Of a DNA stretch of 52,882 nucleotides, positions 25,410-34,102 are shown piece after piece. Position numbers and translations under genes: made by a program. The notes under the pieces were generated by a model. It worked only from the letters and a program-made list of their open reading frames with translations, made no database searches and was not told where the DNA came from. Numbering within the stretch: the stretch's first letter is position 1; every line of letters begins with the position of its first letter. Location: NCBI RefSeq assembly GCF_001280065.1, contig NZ_LGEA01000116.1, positions 1-52,882 of the forward strand. Direction: 5' to 3'. Origin of the DNA: Streptomyces sp. NRRL B-1140. GTDB taxonomy: Bacteria > Actinomycetota > Actinomycetes > Streptomycetales > Streptomycetaceae.

Positions 25410-26372
25410 TCAGGTCACGTCGTCATAACCGTTGATCCGGTCCGTGCGCTCCGAACTCGCCTGCTCGGGCAGCGCCGCGCGGCCGCTCGTCACGGGCTCG
25501 ATCTCGCCGATGTCCTCGGGCGTGAGATCCAGCTCGGAGGCCTCGTCGTCGGCGGGGCCGAGGGCCTCGCGACGGGCCTTGCGACGGTCGTTGACCAGGG
25601 AGAAGGCGACGGCCGCGAAATAAAGGATCCAGATGGGCGCCGCGAGCGCCAGCATGGTCAGCGGGTCGGTGCTGGGCGTGGCGACGGCCGCGAAGACCGT
25701 GATGCCCATGATCATGCCGCGCCACCAGCCGAGCATGCGCTTGCCGGTGAGCACCCCGGTGAGGTTGAGCATGACCAGCAGCAGGGGCAGCTCGAAGGAG
25801 AGGCCGAAGACCAGCACCATCCGCATGACCAGGTCGAGCAGGTCGTCCAGCGGCAGGAGGTTCGAGGTACCGCCCGGGGTGAACTCCAGGAGCACCTTCG
25901 CCGTGGTGGGCAGGACCGTGTACGCGAAGTAGGCGCCGACGACGAACAGCGGGGCACCGGTGCCGACGAAGGCGTAGGCGTACTTCTTCTCGTGCCGGTG
26001 CAGGCCCGGCGCGACGAAGGCCCACAGCTGGTAGAGCCAGATCGGCGAGGCGAAGACGACGCCGGCCATCAGGGACACCTTCAGCGCGAGCGTGAAGGGG
26101 GTGAGCAGGCCGTTGATGGTGATCTGCGCACAGGGCTTCGCGCCGGGCTGCGACCTGGCCAGTTCCGCGAAGGTCTTGTCACAGCCGACCGAGTCGAGGA
26201 TCGGCTTGGTGATCAAGTCGATGATGTCGTTGTAGAAGAAGGCGGCGACGACCGTGACGAGGACGATCGCCAGCATCGCCTTGGCGAGCCGGTTGCGGAG
26301 CTCGCGAAGGTGCTCCGCGAGGGGCATGCGCCCCTCGGGATCCCTCTCCTGCTTGCGGGCAGACTTCAGCAA
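25410..26372 (-). CDS. tatC: Twin-arginine translocase subunit TatC
   Basis: The 320-residue membrane protein has the TatC landmarks: N-terminal MPLAEHLRELRNRLAKA, the conserved FxxPIWLYQLWAFVAPGLHRHEKKYA block, the acidic loop before PTTAKVLLEF, and six hydrophobic segments. A charged cytoplasmic tail of about 60 residues follows. TatC binds twin-arginine signal peptides and forms the receptor part of the folded-protein exporter. The start is a TTG at 26372. TatA lies 47 bp upstream. A TatB gene is not in the window. Confidence 0.97.
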   Translation of the reverse strand: MLKSARKQERDPEGRMPLAEHLRELRNRLAKAMLAIVLVTVVAAFFYNDIIDLITKPILDSVGCDKTFAELARSQPGAKPCAQITINGLLTPFTLALKVSLMAGVVFASPIWLYQLWAFVAPGLHRHEKKYAYAFVGTGAPLFVVGAYFAYTVLPTTAKVLLEFTPGGTSNLLPLDDLLDLVMRMVLVFGLSFELPLLLVMLNLTGVLTGKRMLGWWRGMIMGITVFAAVATPSTDPLTMLALAAPIWILYFAAVAFSLVNDRRKARREALGPADDEASELDLTPEDIGEIEPVTSGRAALPEQASSERTDRINGYDDVT

Positions 26373-26419
26373 CCCACGTTCCCATCTCGTGCGGCGGGCC
26401 GGAGGTCACCGGCCCTGCG

Positions 26420-26701
26420 TCAGCGCTTGGTCGTGTCCGTGGGCTCGTTGACCGGGCGCGAGCTGGTCACATCACCGGGCGCTGCCTGGATGGTGCGCTG
26501 CGAGGGCTCGTCGTTGTTGGGCGGGCCGGCCGGGGTCGTGGACGACTTGTTCTCGTCCTTCATCGCCTTGGCCTCGCTCTTGAGGATGCGGGCCGACTTG
26601 CCGAGCGACCGAGCCATGTCCGGAAGCTTCTTCGCGCCGAACAGCAGGATGATGACGACGAGGATGAGAATGATCTCGGGGGCTCCGAGCCTTCCGAACA
26701 T
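26420..26701 (-). CDS. tatA: Twin-arginine translocase subunit TatA
   Basis: The 93-residue protein has an N-terminal membrane helix (PEIILILVVIILLFGAKKLPDMARSLGKS) followed by the Phe-Gly hinge and an amphipathic helix, then an unstructured acidic/polar tail. It forms the translocation pore with TatC. It is the first gene of the tatA-tatC unit; its promoter should lie in the 260-bp gap upstream (26702-26961), where no gene was seen. Confidence 0.96.
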   Translation of the reverse strand: MFGRLGAPEIILILVVIILLFGAKKLPDMARSLGKSARILKSEAKAMKDENKSSTTPAGPPNNDEPSQRTIQAAPGDVTSSRPVNEPTDTTKR

Positions 26702-26961
26702 AAGTCTTTACCTTCTCACCGAGGCGGCTGTGGTGGGGGTGCTGTGCGACCGGTCGGACATGTGTCCGAACGGTCGTGCTGGCAGCGATCGTAACGCTCG
26801 GGGGTAAACGTGAGGCAATCCCTCTGCATCCCTTGCGCGCACTCCCGTCCGCGACCAGTGCCTCGTTAACCGGGCCGCGACCAGCAGCGTACCTGTACGA
26901 ACCGCCGACGTGACAGGGCGAAGTGTCCCGAAACGCAACTCACGGCCGCCCGCCGGACACC

Positions 26962-27156
26962 TCACAGAGCGTCGACGGAACGGGCCGCGCTCTGCGCCGA
27001 CCGCTCCAAGTCCTCGGCGGCGCGGTTGATACGGCGCGCCGAGTCCGTGACCTGCCTGCCCAGGCGCTCCGCCTCCACGAAAACCCGCACGGCGAGCACC
27101 CCGAGCACCACAAGACCAGCAAAACCCACCGCAACCGCGAACATCGGCCAGAACAT
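26962..27156 (-). CDS. Small single-pass membrane protein of unknown function
   Basis: The 64-residue product has one hydrophobic segment (FAVAVGFAGLVVLGVLAVRVFV, residues ~6-27) followed by a basic/polar helix with heptad-like Leu, Arg and Ala spacing that could form a coiled coil. It lacks a cleavable signal. It sits between tatA and a zinc-ribbon-like gene in the same direction. The length and layout resemble small DUF948-like membrane-anchored proteins, but I do not assign a function. Confidence 0.7.
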   Translation of the reverse strand: MFWPMFAVAVGFAGLVVLGVLAVRVFVEAERLGRQVTDSARRINRAAEDLERSAQSAARSVDAL

Positions 27157-27201
27157 GACGCCGAGCCTAGACCTTCCCGGACGGCCGCGGCCCCCGGCCC
27201 G

Positions 27202-27498
27202 CTAGACGGTGGAGTGCAGCCGCAGGGTCCGCACTCCGCCGCCGGTGAGCAGCTCCACGATCCGCTCCCCCGCGGGCTTGCGGACGGACGCGCCGCACTC
27301 CGGGCAGGTGAAGGAGTAGAAGGTGGTGCGGCTCGTGGCGCCGATGGCCAGGCGCAGCGCGCCCGCGGCGAGCTCGCAGTGCTCCCGGCAGTCGGGGCAG
27401 CCCGCCCGGAAGACGACCGGGGTCACGCTTCTCATCCCCGCGAACGCGGACTCCACCGTCATGCCCCCGGCACCACCGGACGTCACCGACTCGCTCAA
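27202..27498 (-). CDS. Small zinc-ribbon-like protein of unknown function
   Basis: The product has two Cys pairs, CPDC followed by an HC and CPEC about 38 residues later, typical of a zinc ribbon, and a C-terminal ERIVELLTGGGVRTLRLH segment. Three starts are possible: TTG at 27498 with AGGAG seven bases upstream (98 residues), ATG at 27462 (86 residues), and a distant GTG at 27591 that would run toward the pafC gene. I prefer the TTG. It lies between the small membrane protein and pafC, in the same direction. Confidence 0.7.
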   Translation of the reverse strand: MSESVTSGGAGGMTVESAFAGMRSVTPVVFRAGCPDCREHCELAAGALRLAIGATSRTTFYSFTCPECGASVRKPAGERIVELLTGGGVRTLRLHSTV

Positions 27499-27587
27499 GC
27501 CCTCGCTCCTCTTCCTCGGGTCGTACGCCTGCGCGGTGCACGACCGGTGTCGCGGTCCGGCCGGTGACCCCGGAGGGCGTCCCCGAC

Positions 27588-28661
27588 TCACTCCGGCCCG
27601 TCGCCCGGCCCCTCCGGAACCGCCCCCACCGCGTGCCGTCCGCGCAGGTCCCCCGGGGCGCCGGCCGTCCCCGCCGCCTCGATCCCGTCGTACGCCGCCA
27701 GCGCCTCCCTGGCCGCCCGCCGGGCGCTTCCGGCGAGCTCCGGCGGCGAGACGATCCGGCCGTCCCGCCCGAGTCGCAGTGCCAGGCGCCGCAGCGACGC
27801 CGGGTCGGGGGTCCGCAGAGTGATACGCAGCCCACCGTCCGGGAGCTCATCCGCACTGTCGTGCGGGTAGTACTCCGCGACCCACCGGCCGCCGGGCCCG
27901 ACCTCGATCACGACCTCCGGGTCCTCGGCCGCCGGCTGCACCAGCGCCTCCGAGAGGTCACGCAGTTCGATCTCGGGCGGCGCCGACGGCTCGTCGAGGA
28001 TCTTGATCTCGGCGACCCGGTCGAGCCGGAAGGTGCGGCGCGCCTCGGAGCGGCGGCACCAGGCCTCGACATACGTGTGCCCGACGCTGACCAGGCGGAT
28101 GGGATCGATCTCCCGCTCGGTGACCTCGTCACGCGCGGGCGAGTAGTAGCGGATCCACAGCCGGCGGCGCTCGGCGATCGCCCGGTCGACGTCCGCGAAG
28201 ACGCCGCCCTCGGACTCGAAGGTCACCGACAGGCGCGAGCTGGCACCCGCCGCCTCGCCGGCCGCGGTCTCCACCTTGGCCGTCGCCCGCAGCAGTGCCT
28301 GCCGGTCGCTCTCGCGCAGTCCGGGCAGCGTGGACACCGCCCGGGCGGCGACGAGCAGGGCGGTGGCCTCGTCGGCGGCGAGCCTCAGAGGCTCGGCGGC
28401 CTCCGCCGCGAGCGCCGCCGGGTTGTGCCACCAGATGCGCTCGCCGTCGGTGTCGATGTCGAGCAGGTCGCCGCCACGGAAACTGGTGCCGCACATGGGC
28501 AGCACATCCAGGTCGGAGACCAGCTCGTCCTCGCTGATGCCGAAGGCACGCGCGACGTCCTCGACCCGGGCTCCGGGACGCTCCTTCAGATACGTCACCA
28601 GCGAGAGCATCCGCCGGGTCTGGTCGATGGCGTTCACGGGCCTGACCGGTTTGCCTGCCAC
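27588..28661 (-). CDS. pafC: WYL-domain transcriptional regulator PafC
   Basis: The 357-residue protein has an N-terminal winged helix (RRMLSLVTYLKERPGARVEDVARAFGISEDELVSDLDVL) and a central WYL-type domain (AIAERRRLWIRYYSPARDEVTEREIDPIRLVSVGHTYVEAWCRRSEARRTFRLDRV), followed by a WCX-like C-terminus. In mycobacteria, PafB and PafC form a heterodimer that activates RecA/LexA-independent DNA-damage genes. The GTG start at 28661 lies 17 bp after the pafB stop, so the two are cotranscribed. Although named for the proteasome locus, they are not part of the proteasome. Confidence 0.92.
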   Translation of the reverse strand: MAGKPVRPVNAIDQTRRMLSLVTYLKERPGARVEDVARAFGISEDELVSDLDVLPMCGTSFRGGDLLDIDTDGERIWWHNPAALAAEAAEPLRLAADEATALLVAARAVSTLPGLRESDRQALLRATAKVETAAGEAAGASSRLSVTFESEGGVFADVDRAIAERRRLWIRYYSPARDEVTEREIDPIRLVSVGHTYVEAWCRRSEARRTFRLDRVAEIKILDEPSAPPEIELRDLSEALVQPAAEDPEVVIEVGPGGRWVAEYYPHDSADELPDGGLRITLRTPDPASLRRLALRLGRDGRIVSPPELAGSARRAAREALAAYDGIEAAGTAGAPGDLRGRHAVGAVPEGPGDGPE

Positions 28662-28678
28662 TGTCTTTCCGCTCCCCC

Positions 28679-29656
28679 TCAGCCCTTGGCCACGGCCCGC
28701 AGCCGGTCCACCACGTCGGCCCGCAGCTCGGCGGGCTCCAGGACGACCACGTCCGGCCCGAACTCCACCAGCCAGGCGTCCAGCCCGTGGCCGTACGGAA
28801 TCTCCAACTCGTCCCAGCCGTCGCCGAGTTCCCGGACGGAGGTGGCCTTCGCCCGAAGGGGGTACCCCGCCCCGGCACGCAGCCGGATCCGCGCCGAACG
28901 GTCGGCGACCTCCCCCGCCCAGCTCGCTACGGTCTCCCGGACGGTCACGACGTCCGGCACCTCGGCGGTGTAACGACCGCCGCGCGAGCGGACCTTGCCC
29001 GTGATCCGCGACAGCCGGAAGACCCGCTCGGCACCCCGGTCGCGGTCCCAGCCCGCCAGGTACCAGTGGCCCCGCCAGCACTCCAGCGCCCACGGCTCCA
29101 CGTGCCGCTGCTCGGGGTGGGCGGCGGTGGCCTTGCGGTAGTCGAAGACGACGGGCCTGCGGTCCCTGCAGGCCAGCATCAGCGGCTCGAACGCGGCCTC
29201 GTGCACCGGGATGCGCGGCTCCAGCGCGCCGTGCGACCCGTAGGGGTCGACGTCCTCGGGAAGCCCGGCCGCACGCAGCTTCTGCAGGGCCCCGCTGGCC
29301 GCTCCGGCGAGCCGGGCCTGCTGCCACACCTTGGCGGCCAGCCCGAGGGCGGCGGCCTCCTCGGCGTCCAGGGTGATGGGCGGGAGGCGGTTGCTGTCAC
29401 GGCGGGCCATGTAGCCGATCTCGCCGTCGAGGCCCTCGACGGTCTCGATGACCAGCCCCAGTTCGCGCAGGTCGTCCTTGTCGCGCTCGAACATGCGGTT
29501 GAAGGAATCATCGGAGCCGGTCGTGCCGCTGCCCGGCCCGAAGGCCTCTACGTAGGCCTCGATGGAGTCGCGCAGCTCACGCTTGCTGAGCGGGCGCCGC
29601 GTCCCGAGCAGACACAGCGCCAGATTCATCAGCCGCTCTGCCTTGGCAATGGCCAT
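28679..29656 (-). CDS. pafB: WYL-domain transcriptional regulator PafB
   Basis: The 325-residue protein has an N-terminal helix-turn-helix (ERLMNLALCLLGTRRPLSKRELRDSI ... FNRMFERDKDDLRELG) and a WYL domain (LACRDRRPVVFDYRKATAAHPEQRHVEPWALECWRGHWYLAGWDRDRGAERVFRLSRI). It pairs with PafC. I chose the ATG at 29656 because the longer frame runs into the terminator of the FKBP gene upstream. The order pafB-pafC upstream of the tat genes is the usual actinobacterial one. Confidence 0.92.
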   Translation of the reverse strand: MAIAKAERLMNLALCLLGTRRPLSKRELRDSIEAYVEAFGPGSGTTGSDDSFNRMFERDKDDLRELGLVIETVEGLDGEIGYMARRDSNRLPPITLDAEEAAALGLAAKVWQQARLAGAASGALQKLRAAGLPEDVDPYGSHGALEPRIPVHEAAFEPLMLACRDRRPVVFDYRKATAAHPEQRHVEPWALECWRGHWYLAGWDRDRGAERVFRLSRITGKVRSRGGRYTAEVPDVVTVRETVASWAGEVADRSARIRLRAGAGYPLRAKATSVRELGDGWDELEIPYGHGLDAWLVEFGPDVVVLEPAELRADVVDRLRAVAKG

Positions 29657-29729
29657 CGACGCGCTTCGCCTCCCTATGGTGCTTACGAGCGATGACCGTA
29701 CCGCCACACGGTGGCACGGCAAAAGCCGA

Positions 29730-29757
29730 GGGCCCATGCCCGAGCAGGCATGGGCCC
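29730..29757 (-). terminator. Terminator of the FKBP gene
   Basis: An 11-bp perfect stem (29730-29740 with 29747-29757) and 6-base loop follow the FKBP stop by 28 bases on the minus strand, with a TTTT run after it. It separates the FKBP genes from pafB-pafC. Confidence 0.8.
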
Positions 29758-29785
29758 CACATGATCGAGTCTGTCCGAAGCCTGC

Positions 29786-30157
29786 TCAGACTCCGAGCAG
29801 GTCGACCACGAAGATCAGCGTCTCACCGGGCTTGATCAGAGGAGACGGGCTCTGGTTGCCGTAGGCGAGGTGCGCGGGGATGGTCAGCTGGCGGCGGCCG
29901 CCGACCTTCATGCCCTGCACGCCCTGGTCCCAGCCCTTGATGACCCGGCCGCCGCCCAGCGGGAAGCGGAACGGGGTGCCGCGGTTCCAGCTGGCGTCGA
30001 ACTCCTCGCCGGTGCTGAAGGAGACACCCACGTAGTGCACGGTGACGGTCTGGCCGGCCTGCGCGACCGGGCCGTCACCCTCCCAGATGTCCTTGATCTC
30101 GAGGTCCGCCGGGGGCTCGCCGCCCGGGAAGTCGATCTCGGGCTTGTCGATGCTCAC
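29786..30157 (-). CDS. FKBP-type peptidyl-prolyl isomerase (cytoplasmic)
   Basis: The 123-residue protein is a single FKBP domain: VTVHYVGVSFSTGEEFDASWNRGTPFRFPLGGGRVIKGWDQGVQGMKVGGRRQLTIPAHLAYG, ending in LIFVVDLLGV. The residues that line the active pocket (Tyr, Asp, Trp and Tyr of these motifs) are present. It catalyses cis-trans isomerisation of Xaa-Pro bonds. There is no signal peptide. It follows the FKBP lipoprotein gene by 56 bp in the same direction. Confidence 0.95.
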   Translation of the reverse strand: MSIDKPEIDFPGGEPPADLEIKDIWEGDGPVAQAGQTVTVHYVGVSFSTGEEFDASWNRGTPFRFPLGGGRVIKGWDQGVQGMKVGGRRQLTIPAHLAYGNQSPSPLIKPGETLIFVVDLLGV

Positions 30158-30213
30158 TTCAATTCTCCTTGTTACGTGACCTGCGTCGGGGACAGTCTCA
30201 CAGACCGGCCGGG

Positions 30214-31194
30214 TCAGACCGTGCCGAGGATGTCCACCGTGAAGACCAGTGTGTTCTTGGCCAGCTCACTCTGCGGGCTCGCGCCGTAGCCCAGCGAGGG
30301 CGGGATCACCAGCAGCACCCGGTCACCCACGTGCTTGCCGACGAGGCCCTTGTCCCAGCCTGCCACCACGGAGCCGTTGCCGATCTGGAAGGCGGTGGCG
30401 CCGCCGTGGTCCCAGGAGGAGTCGAACTTCTTGCCGTCCTCCCACTTGACCCCCGTGTACTGGGCGATGAGCCCCTGGCCGGCCTCGACCTTCTTGCCGT
30501 CGCCCTTGATCAGCACCTGTTCCTTGAGGTCCTTGGGAGCCTTCTCACCCTTGGGAACGGTGATGACCGCGGCCTTCTGCGACGGCGACTTCACCTCGGG
30601 CATGCCCGGCTCGGAAGGCGCCTGCTCGCCCTTGGCCTCCGCCTTGGCGTCGACGCTCGCGGCGCCGACCGGGTCGACCACCCAGATCAGCACGTCCTTC
30701 GCGGAGATCCCGGAGGACGTGTTCAGGCTCTGGCCGATCAAATCTCCCGCGGTGCCCTGCACCAGAACACGGCTGCCGGGCTTCTTGCCCTTCACCGCGT
30801 CGAGGACCTTCTCGGGAAGCTGCTGGCTCGGCTTGCCGATCTGCTCGATGGACTGCCGCCGCGGCGCCTTGTCACCCGTCGCCCCCGCGGCCCAGGTGCC
30901 GCCGAGCTCCTGGTCACCGCCCCACTTCTCGACGGTCCAGTCCAGACGGACGAAGTCCGAGCCCTTGATCGGCGTTCCGGTGCCCGCCGAGAGCGTCTTG
31001 ACCACGGTCTCGTCGGACGGCTTGCCGTCCTTGGGGACGGAGATCTCGGGCTTCGCCCCGACCTTCCCCTTGACCTCGGCGACGCCTCCCGCCGCATCGC
31101 CGTTGTTCCCGTCGTCCGATCCGCACGCGGCGGTGAACAACAGGGCGGGAACGGCCAGCAGCGCGGCCACGAGTCGTTTCGTGTTGTAGTTCAT
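30214..31194 (-). CDS. Secreted FKBP lipoprotein with two FKBP-like domains
   Basis: The 326-residue protein begins with a lipoprotein signal ending in LLFTAAC-G, so it should be anchored outside the membrane. The C-terminal half (~205-326) is a full FKBP domain (LIAQYTGVKWEDGKKFDSSWDHG ... VVAGWDKGLVGKHVGDRVLLVIPPSLGYG ... LVFTVDILG). The N-terminal half (~45-185) repeats the same plan in degenerate form: VPKDGKP, a FVRLDWTVEKW strand, KKPGSRVLVQG, DVLIWVVDPVG. Active-site residues are mostly absent there. It probably helps fold exported proteins; the degenerate domain may bind without catalysis. The ATG at 31194 was chosen because the longer frame includes the pafA terminator. Confidence 0.9.
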   Translation of the reverse strand: MNYNTKRLVAALLAVPALLFTAACGSDDGNNGDAAGGVAEVKGKVGAKPEISVPKDGKPSDETVVKTLSAGTGTPIKGSDFVRLDWTVEKWGGDQELGGTWAAGATGDKAPRRQSIEQIGKPSQQLPEKVLDAVKGKKPGSRVLVQGTAGDLIGQSLNTSSGISAKDVLIWVVDPVGAASVDAKAEAKGEQAPSEPGMPEVKSPSQKAAVITVPKGEKAPKDLKEQVLIKGDGKKVEAGQGLIAQYTGVKWEDGKKFDSSWDHGGATAFQIGNGSVVAGWDKGLVGKHVGDRVLLVIPPSLGYGASPQSELAKNTLVFTVDILGTV

Positions 31195-31323
31195 CAGTCC
31201 AACTGGGATCGGAGGTGGGGGCAATCCCCGCCACTCTACGGCGTAGCCGCTCCACACTCCCCACACCGCGCGACACGACGCCGCCAGGGCCGCTCCCGCA
31301 CGGGCGGAAACGGCGGAAAAACA

Positions 31324-31359
31324 CCGGTGCCCGAAGGTACGAAAACCTTCGGGCACCGG
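31324..31359 (-). terminator. Terminator of the pafA transcript
   Basis: A perfect 14-bp stem (31324-31337 with 31346-31359) with an 8-base loop lies 25 bases after the pafA stop, and TTTTT follows on the minus strand. This is a classical intrinsic terminator and isolates pafA from the FKBP genes. Confidence 0.85.
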
Positions 31360-31383
31360 CTTCCCGGACGAGCCGGATCCGGC

Positions 31384-32745
31384 TCACATTCCGGCGATCA
31401 GCTTTTCCACCCGGTCGTCCACGGAACGGAACGGGTCCTTGCACAGCACGGTCCGCTGAGCCTGGTCGTTGAGCTTCAGGTGGACCCAGTCGACCGTGAA
31501 GTCCCGGCGCTGTTCCTGGGCCCGCCGGATGAAGTCCCCGCGCAGCCGGGCGCGCGTGGTCTGCGGCGGGACGGACTTGCCCTCGAAGATCTTCAGGTCG
31601 TTGCAGATACGCGCCGCCTGGCCCTTCTTCTCGAGCAGGTAGTACAAGCCACGACGGCGATGGATGTCGTGGTAGGCGAGGTCTATCTGCGCGACCCTCG
31701 GATGCGACATGGTCATGTTGTGCTTGGCACGGTACCGCTCGATGAGCTTGTACTTCATGACCCAGTCGATCTCGGTGCCGATGCGGTCGAGGTCCTCGGC
31801 CTCGATCGCGTCCAGCGTGCGGCCCCACAGCTCCAGGACCTGCTCGACGGTGCCGGTGCGGATGCCCCGGCGCTCGCAGAAGTCCAGGGCCTTCTCGTAG
31901 TACTCGCGCTGCACCTCCAGGGCGGAGGCCTCGCGTCCGCTGGCCAGACGCACCTTGCGGCGGCCGGTGATGTCGTGGCTGACCTCGCGGATCGCCCGGA
32001 TCGGGTTCTCCAGGGTGAGGTCCCGCATCACCGTGCCCGCCTCGATCATGCGCAGCACCAGGTCGGTGGCACCGACCTTGAGCAGCATGGTCGTCTCGGA
32101 CATGTTGGAGTCACCCACGATGACGTGCAGGCGACGGTAGCGCTCGGCGTCCGCGTGCGGCTCGTCACGCGTGTTGATGATGGGCCGGGAACGGGTCGTC
32201 GCCGAGGAGACGCCCTCCCAGATGTGCTCGGCGCGCTGGCTGACGCAGTACACGGCGCCGCGCGGTGTCTGCAGCACCTTGCCCGCACCGCACAGCAGCT
32301 GGCGGGTGACCAGGAACGGAATGAGAATGTCCGCGAGCCGGGAGAACTCCCCGTGCCGCGCCACCAGATAGTTCTCGTGGCAGCCGTAGGAGTTGCCCGC
32401 CGAGTCGGTGTTGTTCTTGAAGAGGTAGACGTCGCCCGCGATTCCCTCCTCGTGCAGGCGTCGTTCGGCGTCCACCAGGAGTCCTTCGAGAATGCGCTCG
32501 CCCGCTTTGTCGTGGGTGACCAGTTCGGTCACGTTGTCGCATTCCGGTGTCGCGTATTCCGGATGCGATCCCACGTCGAGATAGAGGCGGGCGCCGTTTC
32601 GCAGAAAGACGTTGCTGCTTCGGCCCCATGACACGACACGGCGGAAGAGGTACCGCGCCACCTCGTCAGGAGACAGGCGGCGCTGTCCCCTGAACGTGCA
32701 CGTGACGCCGTACTCGTTCTCCAGCCCGAAAATGCGGCGGTCCAT
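31384..32745 (-). CDS. pafA: Pup-protein ligase PafA
   Basis: The 453-residue protein has the glutamine synthetase-like fold of PafA/Dop enzymes: the N-terminal [13 protein letters not shown] with metal-binding Glu9, the HPEYATPEC segment, [51 protein letters not shown], and a C-terminal winged domain. It uses ATP to form an isopeptide bond between the C-terminal Glu of Pup and a target lysine. It lacks the Dop-type insertion. Its ATG lies only 9 bp after the MFS gene stop, with no strong ribosome site, so it may be translated from an MFS-pafA transcript. A terminator follows. Confidence 0.97.
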   Translation of the reverse strand: MDRRIFGLENEYGVTCTFRGQRRLSPDEVARYLFRRVVSWGRSSNVFLRNGARLYLDVGSHPEYATPECDNVTELVTHDKAGERILEGLLVDAERRLHEEGIAGDVYLFKNNTDSAGNSYGCHENYLVARHGEFSRLADILIPFLVTRQLLCGAGKVLQTPRGAVYCVSQRAEHIWEGVSSATTRSRPIINTRDEPHADAERYRRLHVIVGDSNMSETTMLLKVGATDLVLRMIEAGTVMRDLTLENPIRAIREVSHDITGRRKVRLASGREASALEVQREYYEKALDFCERRGIRTGTVEQVLELWGRTLDAIEAEDLDRIGTEIDWVMKYKLIERYRAKHNMTMSHPRVAQIDLAYHDIHRRRGLYYLLEKKGQAARICNDLKIFEGKSVPPQTTRARLRGDFIRRAQEQRRDFTVDWVHLKLNDQAQRTVLCKDPFRSVDDRVEKLIAGM

Positions 32746-32754
32746 GAGGGAACA

Positions 32755-34014
32755 TTACGCCCGATCCCCTGAACTGAAACGGGGTTCGACGGCACGGTTC
32801 GGATCATTTTCCGAACCGGTCGCAACAACCGCTCCCCGGCCGGGAGCTGCGACTACCCGTCCTGTGGCGGTCAAAACCAGCAGGGACACACCACCCGCGA
32901 CGGCCGGCACGGCGAAGCCCCACAAGGCCCCGCCCGCCTCGACGACAGGCCCCGCGACGCCCGTTCCGGCCGAGTGGCCCACGGTGAACGTCGTCACCAG
33001 CCAGGAAAACGCCTCGGTGACCGTGCCGCGCGGGGCGTGCCGGTCGACGAGGACGAACGCACAGGCGATGGCGGGCGCGAGGAAGACCCCGGCGAGCGCG
33101 GTCAGCGCCACCATGGGAACCGCGTCCGGCATCAGCATCAGCGGCAGATAACACACCACCAGAAGGGCCACCAGCACCCGCAGTCGCCGCGCGGGCTCAC
33201 CGGCCCACTGCCGGGCGCCGTACACGGTGCCGCCGACCAACGCGCCGAAACCCAGGGCCGCCATCAGCCAGCCGTAGACGGCGTCCCCGCCGTGCTCGTC
33301 CGCGTAGGGCACGGAGGCGACCGTGATGGAACCGAGGGCCATCCCGATGAACAGGAAGGCCGCCAGCAGCGCGAGCAGCCCGGGCGAGCGCAGCGCGCCC
33401 AGCCAGTGCGCCTCACGCGGCGCCGACCGCCAGGTGCGCGAGGGCTCCGAGACCACCACGGACAGCGCCCCGAGCACGCCGACGGCGTTGATCACGAGCA
33501 ACGCGGCCTGGGTGGACCACAAGGACACGCACAGCGTCACGAGCAGCGGCCCGACGGTGAACATCACCTCCTGGGCCACGGCGTCCATGGCGTACGCCGT
33601 GTGCACCTGATCCTCCCTGCGCAGCACGGAGGACCACAACGCCCGCAGCCCGCCCTCCAGGGGCGGCGTGAAGAGCCCGGCACCGGCCACGGCGGCGTAC
33701 GCGAGCGGCAGCGACCCGATACCGGCGAAGGCGAACAGGGCCATCGACAGCCCGGACAGGACAGCGGCCGGCAACTGCACACGCGGCTGCCCCCGCAGGT
33801 CCACGATCCGGCCCAGCACGGGCTGCCCCACGGCGTTGGCGACGCCGTACACGGCCGCCAGCGCCCCCGCCAGGCTGTACGTACCGCCCTCCGCCCGGAC
33901 GAACAGCAGGATCGCGATGGCGGCCGTGGCGTTGGGCAGCCTGCCCACCAGCGTGCCGACGAGCAGCCGGGCGGCATGTCGCGCCCGAAGGATTTCCAGG
34001 TATCCCGTGGCCAT
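32755..34014 (-). CDS. MFS transporter
   Basis: The 419-residue membrane protein has about twelve hydrophobic segments and the MFS motif-A-like loop GRIVDLRGQPRVQ between helices 2 and 3. Composition and layout resemble actinobacterial drug or sugar efflux/uptake permeases; the substrate is not clear. It lies directly upstream of pafA (9 bp) and is divergent from a LacI-type regulator, 88 bp away, with TACGTA palindromes between. The regulator is the obvious candidate to control it, and read-through into pafA is possible. Confidence 0.9.
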   Translation of the reverse strand: MATGYLEILRARHAARLLVGTLVGRLPNATAAIAILLFVRAEGGTYSLAGALAAVYGVANAVGQPVLGRIVDLRGQPRVQLPAAVLSGLSMALFAFAGIGSLPLAYAAVAGAGLFTPPLEGGLRALWSSVLRREDQVHTAYAMDAVAQEVMFTVGPLLVTLCVSLWSTQAALLVINAVGVLGALSVVVSEPSRTWRSAPREAHWLGALRSPGLLALLAAFLFIGMALGSITVASVPYADEHGGDAVYGWLMAALGFGALVGGTVYGARQWAGEPARRLRVLVALLVVCYLPLMLMPDAVPMVALTALAGVFLAPAIACAFVLVDRHAPRGTVTEAFSWLVTTFTVGHSAGTGVAGPVVEAGGALWGFAVPAVAGGVSLLVLTATGRVVAAPGRGAVVATGSENDPNRAVEPRFSSGDRA

Positions 34015-34027
34015 GTCCCGCCCCTAG

Positions 34028-34058
34028 GTTTTACGTATAACGTCCGCGTCCATACGTA
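34028..34058. promoter_or_regulatory. Two TACGTA-centred palindromes, probable LacI-type operators
   Basis: In the 88-bp gap between the divergent MFS and LacI genes, GTTTTACGTATAAC (34028-34041) is a 14-bp palindrome with one mismatched pair. A second TACGTA lies at 34053-34058. The centres are 21 bp apart, two helical turns. This spacing suits two dimers of the LacI-type regulator controlling both genes. Confidence 0.6.
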
Positions 34059-34102
34059 CCATGGCCGCTGTTCACGGGTCCAGACGAAGGAGCAGGCCGA
34101 CG

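Noticed and set aside
26708..26965. Possible 85-residue gene upstream of tatA.
   Set aside because: The frame is basic and low-complexity with no domain; the region is more likely the tatA promoter.
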